A DNA stretch of 64,000 nucleotides from Neoechinorhynchus agilis (Eukaryota > Acanthocephala): the NCBI GenBank assembly GCA_051530055.1, contig CM121341.1, forward strand, positions 19,158,001 to 19,222,000, read 5' to 3'. The notes below the pieces were generated by a model. The model ran no database searches, was not told the DNA's origin, and saw only the letters and a list, made by a program, of their open reading frames with translations. Of the stretch, positions 24,007-35,607 are shown piece after piece. The translations under genes were made by a program, and so were the position numbers. How positions within the stretch are numbered: position 1 is the stretch's first letter; the number at the start of each line of letters is the position of its first letter.

Positions 24007-24445
24007 TGACTTAAGTAGAACTATGTCGCTAGTCTATTTAATAAGTTGATAAATACTCAACATACAAAATAGAATATATTCTTTGGGAGGCAAAATTCAC
24101 TGCAGCGGTGGTCGCATCTCAATTTTAAAACCGAACGCAAGCACAAGATCTCGAATCTTTTAGAAATCTAATATATAAATGAAGATACTGGTAAACAATA
24201 ATGAAGCGTAGCCGGTGAATTGGCGAAAAAGGCACCGCCGAAAAGAAAGGAAAAATACAAATGTCTTCAACCATCACTCTACATTTTAAAAAGCTATCTC
24301 GCCGCCGGAACGATTTCTCTCGGTGATTAATATATCGCTGAAATCCGACACATAGTCATTGTGACGTCAATTTAGTTCTCAGTCATTCTTTCCGCTTGCA
24401 AAGATTCAGTGACATTCTTTTTCTGTATGGATAATATTTTTTCTC
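24007..24445. other. spacer/promoter region upstream of FANCI
   Basis: No gene recognised. It lies between divergent transcription units. Confidence 0.35.
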
Positions 24446-26661
24446 GTGATTGGACGAATGCGCCGTTCAAGTACTCTGCATCGTACTTCTACGACTAAGA
24501 TTGGCTCTCAACTATTTGCCAGCAAACGAGCGTTTTCCCCTCTGGATGAGGAGAATCGATGCAAACAGTCTTGTCCTGTGTCCTTAGAGGACCGAATAAA
24601 GAATCTGAAGCGTGAATTTAACGAATCCGATCTGATTGAACTTATGAAAGCGGTAAGCATTGATTTGGATGAGGACCTGTGCTTTTCCATTGAATCGATT
24701 GCCGTAGAAAAGAGTGATCGTAAGCGAGAGTTGGCGGACGATTCAAGCTGTTGGCCATTGCTTCGAGCTAAACTATTAGCGAGTGTGATTGATCCATCCG
24801 TGAGACTATCAGATATTGACCTCGTGTCTCCGGATGTTTTAATCGAGAACCAAGAACTCGTTAAACATCCTTTGATGATTGAGTCGTTACTTGCCAAATG
24901 GACTAGTCAGGATGATTTGTTTGTTCTTTTTGGAATCTGTGCCCGTCACCGCGTTTACCCGTCTTCTATTTGGTCGGAGATTCAGAGACAAGAAGGAGAT
25001 GAAGCCGTCGAAGCGCTCATTCTATTCACTTTAAATCATGATCCAGAATTCGGAGCTGCAATTCTTAAAAAGTCGATCAAGTGTGGATGTGACAATGAAA
25101 GAGAGTTTGCATTCACACTTAGCGCTCTAGGAAACCTTACAAGTTTTAGGAATATTGTATCTAGGAAACTTGAATCATTCAATATTACTTCTGCTCCTTT
25201 GTGGATAAAGGAAATTCTCAAGCGAGATTATGCTGAAATCGATGTGAAAAACTGCGTTAGATTGGCCGCTAAGCTACTTCCTGTAAGGCTTACTGCAAAG
25301 AACGTCAGCCAGTGTTATTGGGCAAGAATTTCGTACGTTTCTTTGACTCTGAACTTTCATAAAAAAATCACGAATTGTGTGTTCAATGCCAAAATAATAT
25401 GTGAAAGTGGGGAAAATTATATATCCAAGAATCACTTTAATTATTGCTTGTAACTTATTACAAGCAATAATTGACTGAAGAGGTCTAGCGTGATTGGACG
25501 AAATATTTCAATTAAAGTGATTCTTTGATATATAATTTTCCCCACTTTCACATACTCATAGATTTTATCTTTAGCCAAAATAATAGTTTCTTTTTAGATT
25601 CTATAGAATATTCCAATCTCTTTTTTCCATCTATTTACGTACCTGACGTTCATTGTACTACGGATTTTCTGATGGATCTCCTAGACGCCGGAAACGTGAA
25701 TCATGTGGCACTGTTTGAATTTATTCACGCTTCTCTCATGGCGATAGAATCTTATCGTGATCAAAATTCAATCGGGTCATTTTTGTGTCATTTGGTCAAT
25801 CGCTGTCAATCACCAGCGCCAATGGAGCTCATTTGTTATTTGTTCAAGAAGTGCCCTCTTATTCTCAATCCGCACGTTGACAGCATCTTTTGTGTACGGT
25901 TCGAGGAACTTACTATAAACGTCCCGATTGAGCAGCCTAAATTCATTTGTGCACTTGAACACATGATGGCGAACAGTTCGGTAATGCGTAAAGTCGTCTT
26001 CGACTCAATAAAAACGAGCTTGTTCGAATCAGACAGGCGCCCGTTTGCTACAAGTGCACTTCTGTGCCTTCTTCGCCATGTCAAACTTCTGGCTTCGAGT
26101 GTCATTCCCTCTTCATACGCCTCGCAAATCGTCTCAATCAGCAGCCAGTACACGAGCCAATCGAACTGTAATGTCGCCCTGTGCCTCAGTGCAATTGATT
26201 CTCTTCGAAGAAGCCTCAAAGCTGGAGGATTGTCCGATCCAAAAACAATGCTATACGTTTCAGAGTATCTCCCTAGAGTCCATAAACAGAATTCTTATCT
26301 AGCTAACGCTCTATATTCCCTTTTAGCCGATCTGCTGGAACAAATTGAAGACGACGGACATTGCTACGCGCTTCTTGTAAAAACGGCTGCATCGTGTATT
26401 GAAACCGTCTCGAACTCTGATTGTTCCTATAAGCGACTGTGTGCCATTCTTAAAGATATTGAGCAAAAGGCTTTTGCCGACGACCGAACCTTCAAGTCTC
26501 TATGTGACAGCCTTATTGATGTTACCCTAAAACAAGGCAGATCCATCAACGCCCTTGTGCATAAACGAGATTTCCTCTTAAATGAACAACCTGAGTTGTC
26601 CAGCGAATCACTGGAAATTTCGTTAAATCTCTTAATCAGCGAAAACAGCCACCTAAGCTAA
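24446..26661 (+). CDS. fanci: FANCI, N-terminal and central part, 2 exons
   Basis: Exon 1 (24446-25332) and exon 2 (25575-26661) join in phase through a 242-bp intron to give 657 residues. The second exon aligns in order with vertebrate FANCI: the segment LVNRCQSPAPMELICYLFK, then RKVVFDSIKTSLFESDRRPF, LLCLLRHVKLL, an SSQYTS-type polar patch, SAIDSLRRSLKAG and VHKQNSYLANALYSLLADL (human: IMDSLRRCLSQ ... RRNSQLANSVMQTLL). FANCI forms the clamp with FANCD2 that is monoubiquitinated at interstrand crosslinks. The monoubiquitination lysine was not located. The frame ends at TAA 26659-26661, short of the C-terminal third, which lies at 27.7-28.8 kb beyond an antisense SET gene. A MITE sits in the intron. 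Confidence 0.8.
25398..25555. repeat. MITE in FANCI intron, TA-flanked
   Basis: Arms of about 45 bp: TGTGAAAGTGGGGAAAATTA at the left and its reverse complement at 25534-25553, each continuing to AAGAATCACTTTAATT. The element lies between TA dinucleotides, the target of Tc1/mariner elements. A second small palindrome (ATTGCTTGTAAC/TTACAAGCAAT) and a CTGAAGAGG...CGAAATATTTC block lie inside. Confidence 0.8.
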
Positions 26662-26802
26662 CAATTCTCAACAAACGCGGATCCTCCTTCTGAAAAAAGA
26701 AAATATCGTTCTTACACCATCCCTTTATTTAAGTTATCGATTTTAACTGCCTGAAAAAGGAAATAATCAAACGAAGACGTTTTTATTCTCGTCTTTTGAC
26801 GA

Positions 26803-27537
26803 TTAGTCCACCTTCCTCGACTCTGCTTCTTCTTTTGCGCAATATCCGTTGACGTCTTCTTCGTCCTCTTCATGTACGCTCCCTTCGTCGTCATCGGCCA
26901 AGAAATACTGGAGAGGATTAATGTAGACATCATCCTTTATGGCATCGCCAATACTATCGGATCCCATTTCACTTTCCCCCAGAAACCAAGCGAAAAATCC
27001 ACAATTAACGTCGTCCACTGGGACAAACGTGTCCGCGTGGCTGCGTTTTCTACTATCAATGCCCAAATCACCACCTCCTTCCATAAAATTCTTTCCTTCT
27101 TTCCATTGAACATGGCAACGCTTCGTATTTGGTGGATCATCGAGCCTGTAAATCTTTAAGAGCGTGGAATTCTCGAAAAACGGATTCTCGTCAAATACAA
27201 GCTTAACGGTGTATCCCACACGCACATCTTCCTCTACCTCTAGCCTCCTTAGATACTTTATAACCTCCTCGTCCTGTTCCTCGATAACGCTGGCGATCTG
27301 AGGATGATTTATTAGAACCGTCGGCCAGAACATTGGAATTCTTGAAAGGACATCATCCCGCGTTTTGTAATAAGGAGCTCGCAACTTCACATATTTGGCT
27401 TCCAACTTCAGAATTTCGTCACTAGCTTCGTCGTTCAATTTGTCGAGCTCAGTTTGACTCTTGTCCGCTTCCTTAAGTAGTGCTTCGTACTCACTTTCGT
27501 CCATCTTTGTCTGTTTCGGAGGATTCATCAACGTCAA
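26803..27537 (-). CDS. set: SET/TAF-I (NAP family) histone chaperone, intronless
   Basis: An uninterrupted 244-residue frame. The dimerisation helix is LDKLNDEASDEILKLEAKYV. The earmuff domain follows, with RIPMFWPTVLINHPQIAS, EVEEDVRVGYTVKLVFDENP and FFENSTLLKIYRL, then FFAWFLGESE..IGDAIKDDVYINPLQYFL, and an acidic tail (DDDEGSVHEEDEEDVNG) that is short for the family. SET binds histones, masks acetylation sites and inhibits PP2A. ATG 27537 is used; the internal ATG at about 27504 is an alternative. There are no introns, although many genes here are split, and it lies antisense between the two FANCI blocks. A retrocopy origin is possible. Confidence 0.93.
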   Translation of the reverse strand: MTLMNPPKQTKMDESEYEALLKEADKSQTELDKLNDEASDEILKLEAKYVKLRAPYYKTRDDVLSRIPMFWPTVLINHPQIASVIEEQDEEVIKYLRRLEVEEDVRVGYTVKLVFDENPFFENSTLLKIYRLDDPPNTKRCHVQWKEGKNFMEGGGDLGIDSRKRSHADTFVPVDDVNCGFFAWFLGESEMGSDSIGDAIKDDVYINPLQYFLADDDEGSVHEEDEEDVNGYCAKEEAESRKVD

Positions 27538-27702
27538 GGACGAGATCGGCGGTAGTTTATCGTGTAGCCAAACGGAACACGATACTTCACAGATCCGTTT
27601 GCAATTCTTTCGAATTTACGCTTTTGGCGCGCTAAAAGCAACACCAAAAACGTGTTACGTAAGCAAAGTTGGTGCTTTTGTCGCTTCTAAACTGAACATT
27701 TT

Positions 27703-28814
27703 TTGTACTCTACAACAAATAATATTCTCTTGTTGCTGAGAATTGCTTTTAGTCTATCAGAACCATGTCGATGGTATTTTCAAAGGGCTCTTCTCCGATC
27801 TAAACCTAATCAACGCCAAAGTTCAATTCTTATTGAATTCGCTGAGAATATTCTGAGTACTAGCCGTTATCAAACGTTTTGGTTAAACCTTATGAAACAT
27901 TGCTCTCTGAGTGTCGGATCCACAGGAATTCCTTTGCCACTCTTAAAAAGAGCGTTCGATGAAAACCCGGAGTGTCGCAGAGCTTTGCTTGAACTCCTCG
28001 CATCCCAAAAAGAATTTGACAAGGATGTTGCTATTTGGATCGAAGAAATCTTTGAAAACTACATTAAACTTGACATTGACGACGACCTCAAACATTTGGC
28101 TACCACCGCCAAATTGACCGTGGATCTTTACCCCTTTGATACAATTTTGCGTATCATTCAACTTCCATCGCCTAACTGTGAGTTTGTCAACAAGCAACTA
28201 GAATCTTTCTTACAATCACTTCAGTCTTATGAAAACTCAACACTGTTCCAAAATGCAAACGAATCTCATCTAAGCCAACAAATAGTTTCCATAGCGAATT
28301 GTGTGGATGAATGGGCTCAAATCGAATGTGCCAATATTCGTGTTGCTGTCGGAAAAGCTAAAGCTATCCTGAGATTTTATCAATTCATGCACAAATTTGT
28401 TATTGTTGGCGATTTCGTTGGTGGGATATATATTTGATATCTTATTAAACTGATTGACTTAAATTACTAAACGAAATTTCCTTCTCTACTTCCTCTAATT
28501 TGTCCAATTTTTTAATTGACAGTGCAGCCAAAGCGACTGGATCTCACTTACAAACAAGTATGGCTTCTTTTATTCTTGCAGTTCAGACTTTGGACAATAG
28601 TCGAAAGCCGCAAACAGTTAAAAGGACAAGATCTCGTGTCAACAAAGTTGTCAATCAGACTCAGTTGGCTAGAGTGATACCGCAGATTGTCCACGCGATG
28701 GAATCGTACGAAACGGCTCTTGTTGCTCTCAGCAAAAAGCGATCGATTAATTTCCTTCGCTATTTCAAACTGACTCCTTCGAGAGATTTCCGCATTGATA
28801 AGAATCAGATATGA
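27703..28814 (+). CDS. fanci: FANCI, C-terminal part
   Basis: Two frames, 27703-28437 and 28500-28814, carry the FANCI C-terminal third. These include FQRALLRSKP near the start, CRRALLELLASQKEFDKDVA, the solenoid TAKLTVDLYPFDTILRII, GKAKAILRFYQFMHKFV, ATGSHLQTSMASFILAVQ, and the very conserved end IPQIVHAMESYETALVALSK followed by LTPSRDFRID (human LSTSRDFKIKG). An acceptor TTTTAG at about 27755 probably opens the block. Between the frames, TTGACAG at 28516-28522 is a good acceptor, but no donor in matching phase was found, and about 45 family residues are missing there. Roughly 200 residues expected between this and the 24.4-26.7 kb block are not visible. Whether it is expressed as one protein with the first part is unknown. 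Confidence 0.78.
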
Positions 28815-29185
28815 ATTCATAAAGGTATTTGTGGGATTTTAGAACTTAATACCCTCTTTGCGTTCAATGGATTCTTGTTTAATTTAAAGCAGACTTCTAC
28901 AAGATATCCTTATTATAGGCTTATTTGAGGATGTGATTCTGAGCAGTATCGTGTTCCGTTTTCATCACCAGTTAATTTCATAATACAAGAGACTAAGCTG
29001 AGCCATATTTCCTGAACTCCTTATGCTTTATTGTTGAACCACGTTTACGTTTTAAGTGCGCTTACGCCAAACCTTTTTCGCGGGAAGGCGGTTCGTTTCT
29101 ACAAATGCGGACTTTTCCAGTTTGAACGGCACGATAGTGCATTTTTTGATCATTGAGAGTCTCCACTAAGGCATGAACCCTTCTT
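28815..29185. other. intergenic between FANCI and EXOC5
   Basis: No gene or repeat recognised; both neighbours are on the plus strand. Confidence 0.4.
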
Positions 29186-31619
29186 TTGCAGACAATGTCG
29201 CATGTTCTGGATAATGGTCTTCAAATGAAACCGTTCAGTGTTGAGACATTGATTGAGAATATTATATACCATGAGACAGGGGGTGGAAATTCAGAAGATA
29301 GCGACCCTCTTGTGATGGAGAGTCTCTTTATTTCAACGATATCGGCACTCAAATTTAGACTAGAAAACGTTCGTCGGCGTAGGGAAGAGCTTGAAAAAGA
29401 GACCGCGGCTCAACGAAAGGAGCTAATGAAGCTTTGCAGTGGCAACAATGAGCAAAATAACACTTGTCTAGCAGAACTTACTGATTTAGATGAACGAATT
29501 AACTTCGTTGCTACAAAAGTTAATCACATGAGTCATCAACTTAATACCCGGAGCAGTCCTAGGAATGCCCTTGCAAAAGTACGAGCCGCTGGTCAATTCA
29601 TGTTACACCTAAAGGAGCGAAATAATATCGACGATACAAGTGGTGGCAATCAAGGCAGTGCAATCGTTGACGATATCGGAAATCCTTTTGATGATCCGAT
29701 TGACAAATTACGACCGCTTGCTTGTGATTACAAGTCTGAATTTTTGCATAATTATAGTTTTATCAAATTTTTGTCTAATGAGTACCGACGTCAATGCAGT
29801 TGTACTTCCAAAAATGCTCGAAAGCTTTGCATAAGAACGTTTTTGCACCCTGGTTTGTTGTCTAGAAGCTACTCCTTATGGAATGCTTAAATGTCGTATA
29901 TGATTTGGTCACATTATTTTGTAACTTGCAATCTCAAAAAGCGGTATTAGACGCTGGAACGGTTCAACTGTTGTCGAACATAGTATCTGACTGTGATCAG
30001 TTTGACATTAGTATCCGACAGGCCGTTCATGATCGTGAGAAACAAATTACTGCTGAATTTCTGGCTCGATTTAACGAGGCCACCCGTACTAAGGATGCCG
30101 TGACCATGAGTCGGTCTTTAGCCAGTCTTTCAAGTGAGAATAAAGATCGGGCAGAACAAATGTTTGTTCAGTACTACGTTGAGATGGTTCAGACTCTCGA
30201 GGATATAGAGAATGTGATAGCAAAAGCTCATGAGATTGCATTGTCTGCATTTGGTCCTGGCGCAACGGTTGACGGATTGATGGACCGTCTTGTAGGTCGT
30301 CTGTACAATGAAATCATTGCACACCGATGTCGAAATTGTCTGGAGACTGCTAAGAGGTTTATTCCCTCGGATGACGACAACGAGGGTCTTGTGGATTTCG
30401 TGAAGTTATATACACGGTGTTTGGATTTGAGAGAATCCCTGAAGCAAAAATTAACGCAACGAAGATTAGACGAAATAACTTCAGTTGTATTCGATCACAG
30501 TAGATTGAACGCTTACGCTGACATCGAAGTTAGATGGCTGGAGTACCGTCTTAAGGCTGATTTGACCAACGAAGGTAGTCAAGAAGTGGCTGCGTCGATT
30601 ATTGACAGCGCCAAGCAATCAGTGAAGAGATTAGAGCAAATAACTACGCTTGACCGAACTACTCTTTTAGCAGTAGCGAATTCTGGCATCACAACCTGTT
30701 TCGATAAACTCGTCACTTTCATTACTAGCAACTTGCTACTGCCCAGAGCGACTAATAATCGAAATTGGGATGTTCTTAGTGATACCAACAACGTTTTTCA
30801 AATGCTTGAACGATATTTGTTTATCCAGGCTCCAATTCAGATGAAATTCTATGTAGTAACTTCATCCATTGAGAAGAAGATGGAAGCATGTTCAGCTCAG
30901 TTAGAGGAGATTTTGTCTGCGAATATCGATAGGCTATTGGATATACTCATCCAGAGAATACGAGTCGTATTGAGCGAGCAAAAAAAGATCGATTATCGAC
31001 GTGGATATGCTTCGGACGAAGCGTCGGCTAAGACGGGCGATATGCGGTCGTTGGACGATTAATAGACAGGTCACGCCTTTTCTGTGAATTTCGTTTGCTA
31101 CTGTGTTAGTTCGTTCAACGACAGGAAACTCAAACCAGTGAGGAAGATCTTGTAGACATTCAGATTAGTCAAGTCTGTTCGAGAGTATGCGAGTTGCTCA
31201 GAATGGAATCGTTGCAAATAAAATCAGCACTGGATGCAGACAATTTATTGAGTGTTCAAGAAGATCTTGCTTTTAGATTTCATAATCTTATTGTTCAGCA
31301 CATTCATAAATTCGATTATTCTCAAGGCGGAGCAATGACAATGCTTCAAGATATTGGAGAGTACCGACGAATTATAAGCAGTCATGTTGCACCAGATTCA
31401 AAATTGGCCCACAACCTAATGAATACGACCCAAAGTTTGATGAATTTGTTGGTAGTTCAGCCGGATACACTTGAACAGGTCGTTATGGAGCAAAGGGATA
31501 GTTTAATGGTTAGTGATCATGTTATTGCTTCGTTTGTGAATCTTCGATTGGACCAAAAGACGACTGGTTCGAAGAGACCAGAATGGCTGCAGAAAATTAC
31601 TGGCTTTATGAGAGAATAG
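29186..31619 (+). CDS. sec-10: Exocyst subunit Sec10 (EXOC5), at least 3 exons
   Basis: Block 1 starts MSHVLDNGLQ... with the Sec10 N-terminus FSVETLIENIIYHETGGG. It continues with the coiled region CLAELTDLDERINFVATKVNHMS (human ELDEHISYVATKVCHL) and RNALAKVRAAGQFM. Block 2 (about 29940-31050) has DKLRPL..LLSNIVSDCDQFD, DREKQITAEFLARFNEATR, the helical body, and VVLSEQKKIDYR. Block 3 begins after a clean acceptor at 31124 (31125-31619, 165 codons) with LAFRFHNLIVQHIHKFDYSQ, GGAMTMLQDIGEYRRI and LLVVQPDTLEQV. Sec10 is a core rod of the exocyst, tethering secretory vesicles to the plasma membrane. Donor choices for the first two introns are uncertain. Length is near 700 residues, as in the family. 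Confidence 0.9.
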
Positions 31620-31913
31620 ATTGAGAATCAGTGGGAATTAGGGAAATATTCACCTCGGCGATTATAGACAGCGCTTTGCTTAATATTATCTGAGATTCAT
31701 GAAAGCTTTTAAATTTCAAGAAAGATGAATCCGTTGGTTTTCGCGATCCGTCGTAACTGAGTCTTGATTTTTATTGGAGATGATAATTGTTGGATATTGA
31801 ATCGTGCACATTCTTACATTTCATAATCAGATTTTGTATTAGATAAAAAAATCCCATCTTCAAGCAAAAGACGTTTTTTTCAAGGAAATAAAATCGACTC
31901 AAAGCATGCACGC
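31620..31913. other. convergent 3' flanks of EXOC5 and V-ATPase d
   Basis: AT-rich 3' UTR sequence; no gene. Confidence 0.4.
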
Positions 31914-33175
31914 TCAGAATATTGGGATGTAGTTATCGATTCGAGCGCGATGTTGCTGAGCGATGCATTCGGTAATCCAGATAATATTTCTAATTTCTTG
32001 CTCTTTAAGTTTTATATAGCCGAAAAATATAGCGAAATTGAATTGTGACAAAAACACATTTTTGTTTAGCTCCACCTATAAACAAAATTATCGAAGTTGA
32101 TTCAGATGTGGCGATTGCGAAAACCTCTCGTTCAAAGAACCTATCTTCAATCGTTTTATCACCAATCATATTACCAGAATCCTCAAACAGATTGTAATAC
32201 CTCTATGTATTTGAAATATGGAATTGTTGGTAATTGAAGCGATACTAAGTACTTACCGGAAAGGCTGAGCTTAATTCTTTTATTTGCTCATAATCTTCAC
32301 ATTTGCACAATTTTTCCAACCCGGAGTGATGGAGCTCTCCGCATGTCGGATACAATTGCATTCTAGTTTCTTTTGGAAGCTCGGTATCCAGTGAGTTTAT
32401 TGTAATGATGAAACAACGTCGATCAGCTTCAAATCCCAAAATGTCTTTCATCAAGTCGCCGGTTGCATCACCTATCTCGTCTACACAAAACCTGTAGAAA
32501 TCCTCAAGATACGCCTAAAGGAAGTAGGGCGTTGTAGCCACAAATAAAAAAAGTTCGACGGGTAATCTTACCTTATAAAGTGTATTTCTAATGATTTCAA
32601 TATTCAGTTCGTCCAAATCTTTTTCTGAGATGCAATTGATGAAGTAAGGAGCGAGTGGTGTATCCACGAGAACGGCGTTATAGAGCATCGATGGAGTATC
32701 GGCCATCGTTATGGCCCCAAGTTGGTCAAAAGCGCCAAGTGGATGACAACGAGGAAGTAGTTCATTGACGGTTCGGTTATGAAGGCTGCCAGTAACTAAG
32801 AGCATTATATTATCAATCATATAAGCATAAGTAATGTAATTGAGAAACTGTGTGAGTTTCGGATAAGAGTGATTCCGAATACAATGGAACTGGCTCACTA
32901 AATGGTCTCTTATATTTAGCAGTACTTTCATGTCACCGCCGAAAGTACAGCTATGCGAATGCAGCCTCGATTACGGAGACACTCATGGTGGATTCATCGA
33001 CAAGGAATTTTGGTCCGTAACCCTGAAGGCTTTGAAGGTGCATCTTCACATCATCCAAATTTTGGCATTGGGTGAGATTCGTGTAATCAGTGGACGTTAA
33101 AATCCCCTTACGAAAGCCACGAACTAGTCCTTCAAGGTATCCATGCTCACGATTGAAATTAACTCCACTTAGCAT
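31914..33175 (-). CDS. vha-16: V-type H+-ATPase V0 subunit d, 5 or more exons
   Basis: Minus-strand exons: from ATG 33175 ([36 protein letters not shown]); about 32572-32920 ([44 protein letters not shown], [16 protein letters not shown]); 32257-32514 ([39 protein letters not shown]); 32125-32202 ([10 protein letters not shown]); 31914-32075 ([31 protein letters not shown]). Introns are 49-57 bp. Subunit d couples the rotor stalk to the c-ring of the proton pump in endomembranes. The junction between the first two blocks (near 32920-32955) lacks an obvious in-phase GT..AG pair, so one short segment is unsettled. Total length is near the usual 350 residues. Confidence 0.92.
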
Positions 33176-33669
33176 CTTAGCAAACGTATTTCTTGAGTAG
33201 CAGTATAAAAAATTATACAAAAAAATCAATGGGCGCATTTGGCACGGAAACTACATCAAAAAGTTTATTTATCTTATTAGAAAGCGATTGTTTTCGAACG
33301 AGTTACAAGATTTTTGCAGCTTTTTTGATATAAAAGGCGATCAGTAAAATCTTTATGACATTTTAAGATGGAAAACTTTATGCAAGTATTAATATAGCTC
33401 AAATTTTTAACTTTAAAGTCATTATTACAATCACATTTCGTTTCGATAAAAAGCGCTTTTTAAACACACTGCACAGCGAGGTTTCCAGCGAAGTTTTGAA
33501 ATTCGAGAGCAAGAATGCGGGTCGTTAACGTCAGCAACAAGTGCCGTCGGAAAATAGAGAATCAAAATATGCACGCAAAACCATGTTGGAATTTACATCT
33601 CTTAAACTGTTCTTTATGCGATGCCGCTCAAACCAGCTCTCTCTCGGAGGATTGTGGAAATTTTCAGAA
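33176..33669. other. 5' flank of V-ATPase d
   Basis: AT-rich; a 65-codon plus-strand frame at 33541-33738 runs into the tandem array and is not supported. Confidence 0.35.
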
Positions 33670-34440
33670 AATTTAATACTTTATTTACTTCAATCTTATT
33701 TTCAATTGAAGCAAAATCGAGAAGTTAACTTCGTATAAGCATAAAAATGCTAAGTTCCGTTAAGATTCCACAGTTTCAAATGCGAATTGGACGACCAGAA
33801 TCACAGGCACAATTTTCTAAAGAGAGTTAAACACCACAAAAAAAACGTTTTCATATTTAAATTTAATTTCCAAAAGTACTTTATTTACTTCAATCTTATT
33901 TTCAATTGAAGCAAAATCGAGAAGTTAACTTCGTATAAGCATAAAAATGCCAAGTTCCGTTAAGATTCCACAGTTTCAAATGCGAATTGGACGACCAGAA
34001 TCACAGGCACAATTTTCTAAAGAGAGTTAAACACCACAAAAAAACGTTTTCATATTTAAATTTAATTTCCAAAAGTACTTTATTTACTTCAATCTTATTT
34101 TCAATTGAAGCAAAATTAAGAAGTTAACTTCGAATAAGCATAAAAATGCCAAGTTCCGTTAAGATTCCACAGTTTCAAATGCGAATTGGACGACCAGAAT
34201 CACAGGCACAATTTTCTAAAGAGAGTTAAACACCACAAAAAAAACGTTTTCATATTTAAATTTAATTTCCAAAAGTACTTTATTTACTTCAATCTTATTT
34301 TCAATTGAAGCAAAATCGAGAAGTTAACTTCGTATAAGCATAAAAATGCCAAGTTCCGTTAAGATTCCACAGTTTCAAATGCGAATTGGACGACTAGAAT
34401 CACAGGCACAATTTTCCGAAGAGAGTTAAACACCGCACAA
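33670..34440. repeat. tandem array, unit about 200 bp, 4 copies
   Basis: TTATTTACTTCAATCTTATT recurs at 33681, 33881, 34080 and 34280. Copies are about 98% identical, far closer to each other than satellite units at 6-10 kb are, so the expansion is recent. The unit includes palindromes TTCAATTGAA and GAAGTTAACTTC and the block CGAATTGGACGACCAGAATC. No ORF persists through units. Confidence 0.95.
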
Positions 34441-34628
34441 AAACCCGTTTCCTTCTCCATTTTTCATTTAATGCAGATATCAGTAGTCGAATCATATTCT
34501 TTCGAACGTTTCATCTTTCCGTCAAAATCATTTTTTAAAGTACAGAGTTTAACAATTTTATCACACGCAACCTATCTTTTCGTCGTCGTGGGCACTCTTC
34601 GTGACCGAAGAATGTTTCCACTCCTAAT

Positions 34629-35310
34629 TCATGCTCCTCTTTGGTGCTTTTTCAAGTGACTCGGCAGTCCTATCCTGAATCTGATTCTTCTAGGGCAGTG
34701 TGAACGTGAGAACTGACCTGGTTCCTCTGGGATGGTCAGGAGCATTTCTTTCCTTCTTCTCTTGTCTTCTTGCTCCCATTTCGAAGATCTTTCTTCAACG
34801 GTGAATCGCAACTCTCCAATTCGAGCGTTCCGCTGCTAGTGTCTCCCATGTATCGATGTTGATCTCAAAACCCTAAGTCTTCTTCAATTGATCCTTGTAA
34901 CGCTTTTTAGGACCTACGAGAGGACGCCGACCTTCTTTCCCCATAAAGCAGGATCTTTGGGAGTCTGTCCGAGTCCATCCCCCTGACATGTCCCGTTCAT
35001 CGTAATTGATGGTGAAGGATTTATGTATCCGTTCCAAGTTGTCCTGAGCTACTTAGTACTTCGTTATTGGCTCTTCTGTCTTCCCACTTGATGCCAAGGA
35101 TGGATCTCAGTTTCGATTGATGGAATCTTTCGAGCTTCTTAGATCTGATCTATACAGGGTACATGTCTCGCAGCCGTATAGAAGTGTGGATGCAACGACG
35201 GCTCGGTAGACCAGCATTACTGCTCCTACTTTGATGTCCTTGCAGTTGAAGACCCTTCGATAGAGCTTGGCTCAGGACTTCGGCTTGAATTGTTCTTTAT
35301 GTCGAATTTC
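34629..35310 (-). mobile_element. LINE 3' remnant (RT C-terminal part), decayed
   Basis: In shifting minus-strand frames it reads LVYRAVVASTLLYGCET, then a Lys/Arg-rich KLRSILGIKWEDR-like stretch, an RxxHxRGMDSDRLPKILLYG-like stretch, and finally FRIGLPSHLKKHQRG. This is the usual C-terminal segment of many invertebrate LINEs (thumb region, then a CCHH-like end). It has several frame changes, so it is dead. Most of the RT is absent. Confidence 0.7.
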
Positions 35311-35607
35311 CTTAAAAGTTCCGTCGATCTCGAGAAATAGAGGAAATGTGTAAGTCTGGCCTTTAATTTTAGGTATTTATTCCCGTTAAGTTTTAACTTC
35401 AGACGGATATTTTATAAGATGGTTAATTGCAAAACATTATCGCCTTCATGTGCTCAATCGTTCGAAAGCGAAGATTTTTGTAATTTTATGGATTCAGTTT
35501 ATTTATGGGTTACTCATCAATGGATTATCTTTTCGGTCATCTCGCATAAAACGACTCACCAATAAAAAAAATCCACATTCAACTCTGCCATTTTCTTCTT
35601 TTACTAG
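35311..35607. other. 3' flank of calpain
   Basis: No feature recognised. Confidence 0.35.

Noticed and set aside
24508-24897. 129-codon minus-strand ORF inside FANCI exon 1, and 25836-26219 in exon 2
   Set aside because: Ser-rich antisense shadows of a frame that aligns to FANCI.
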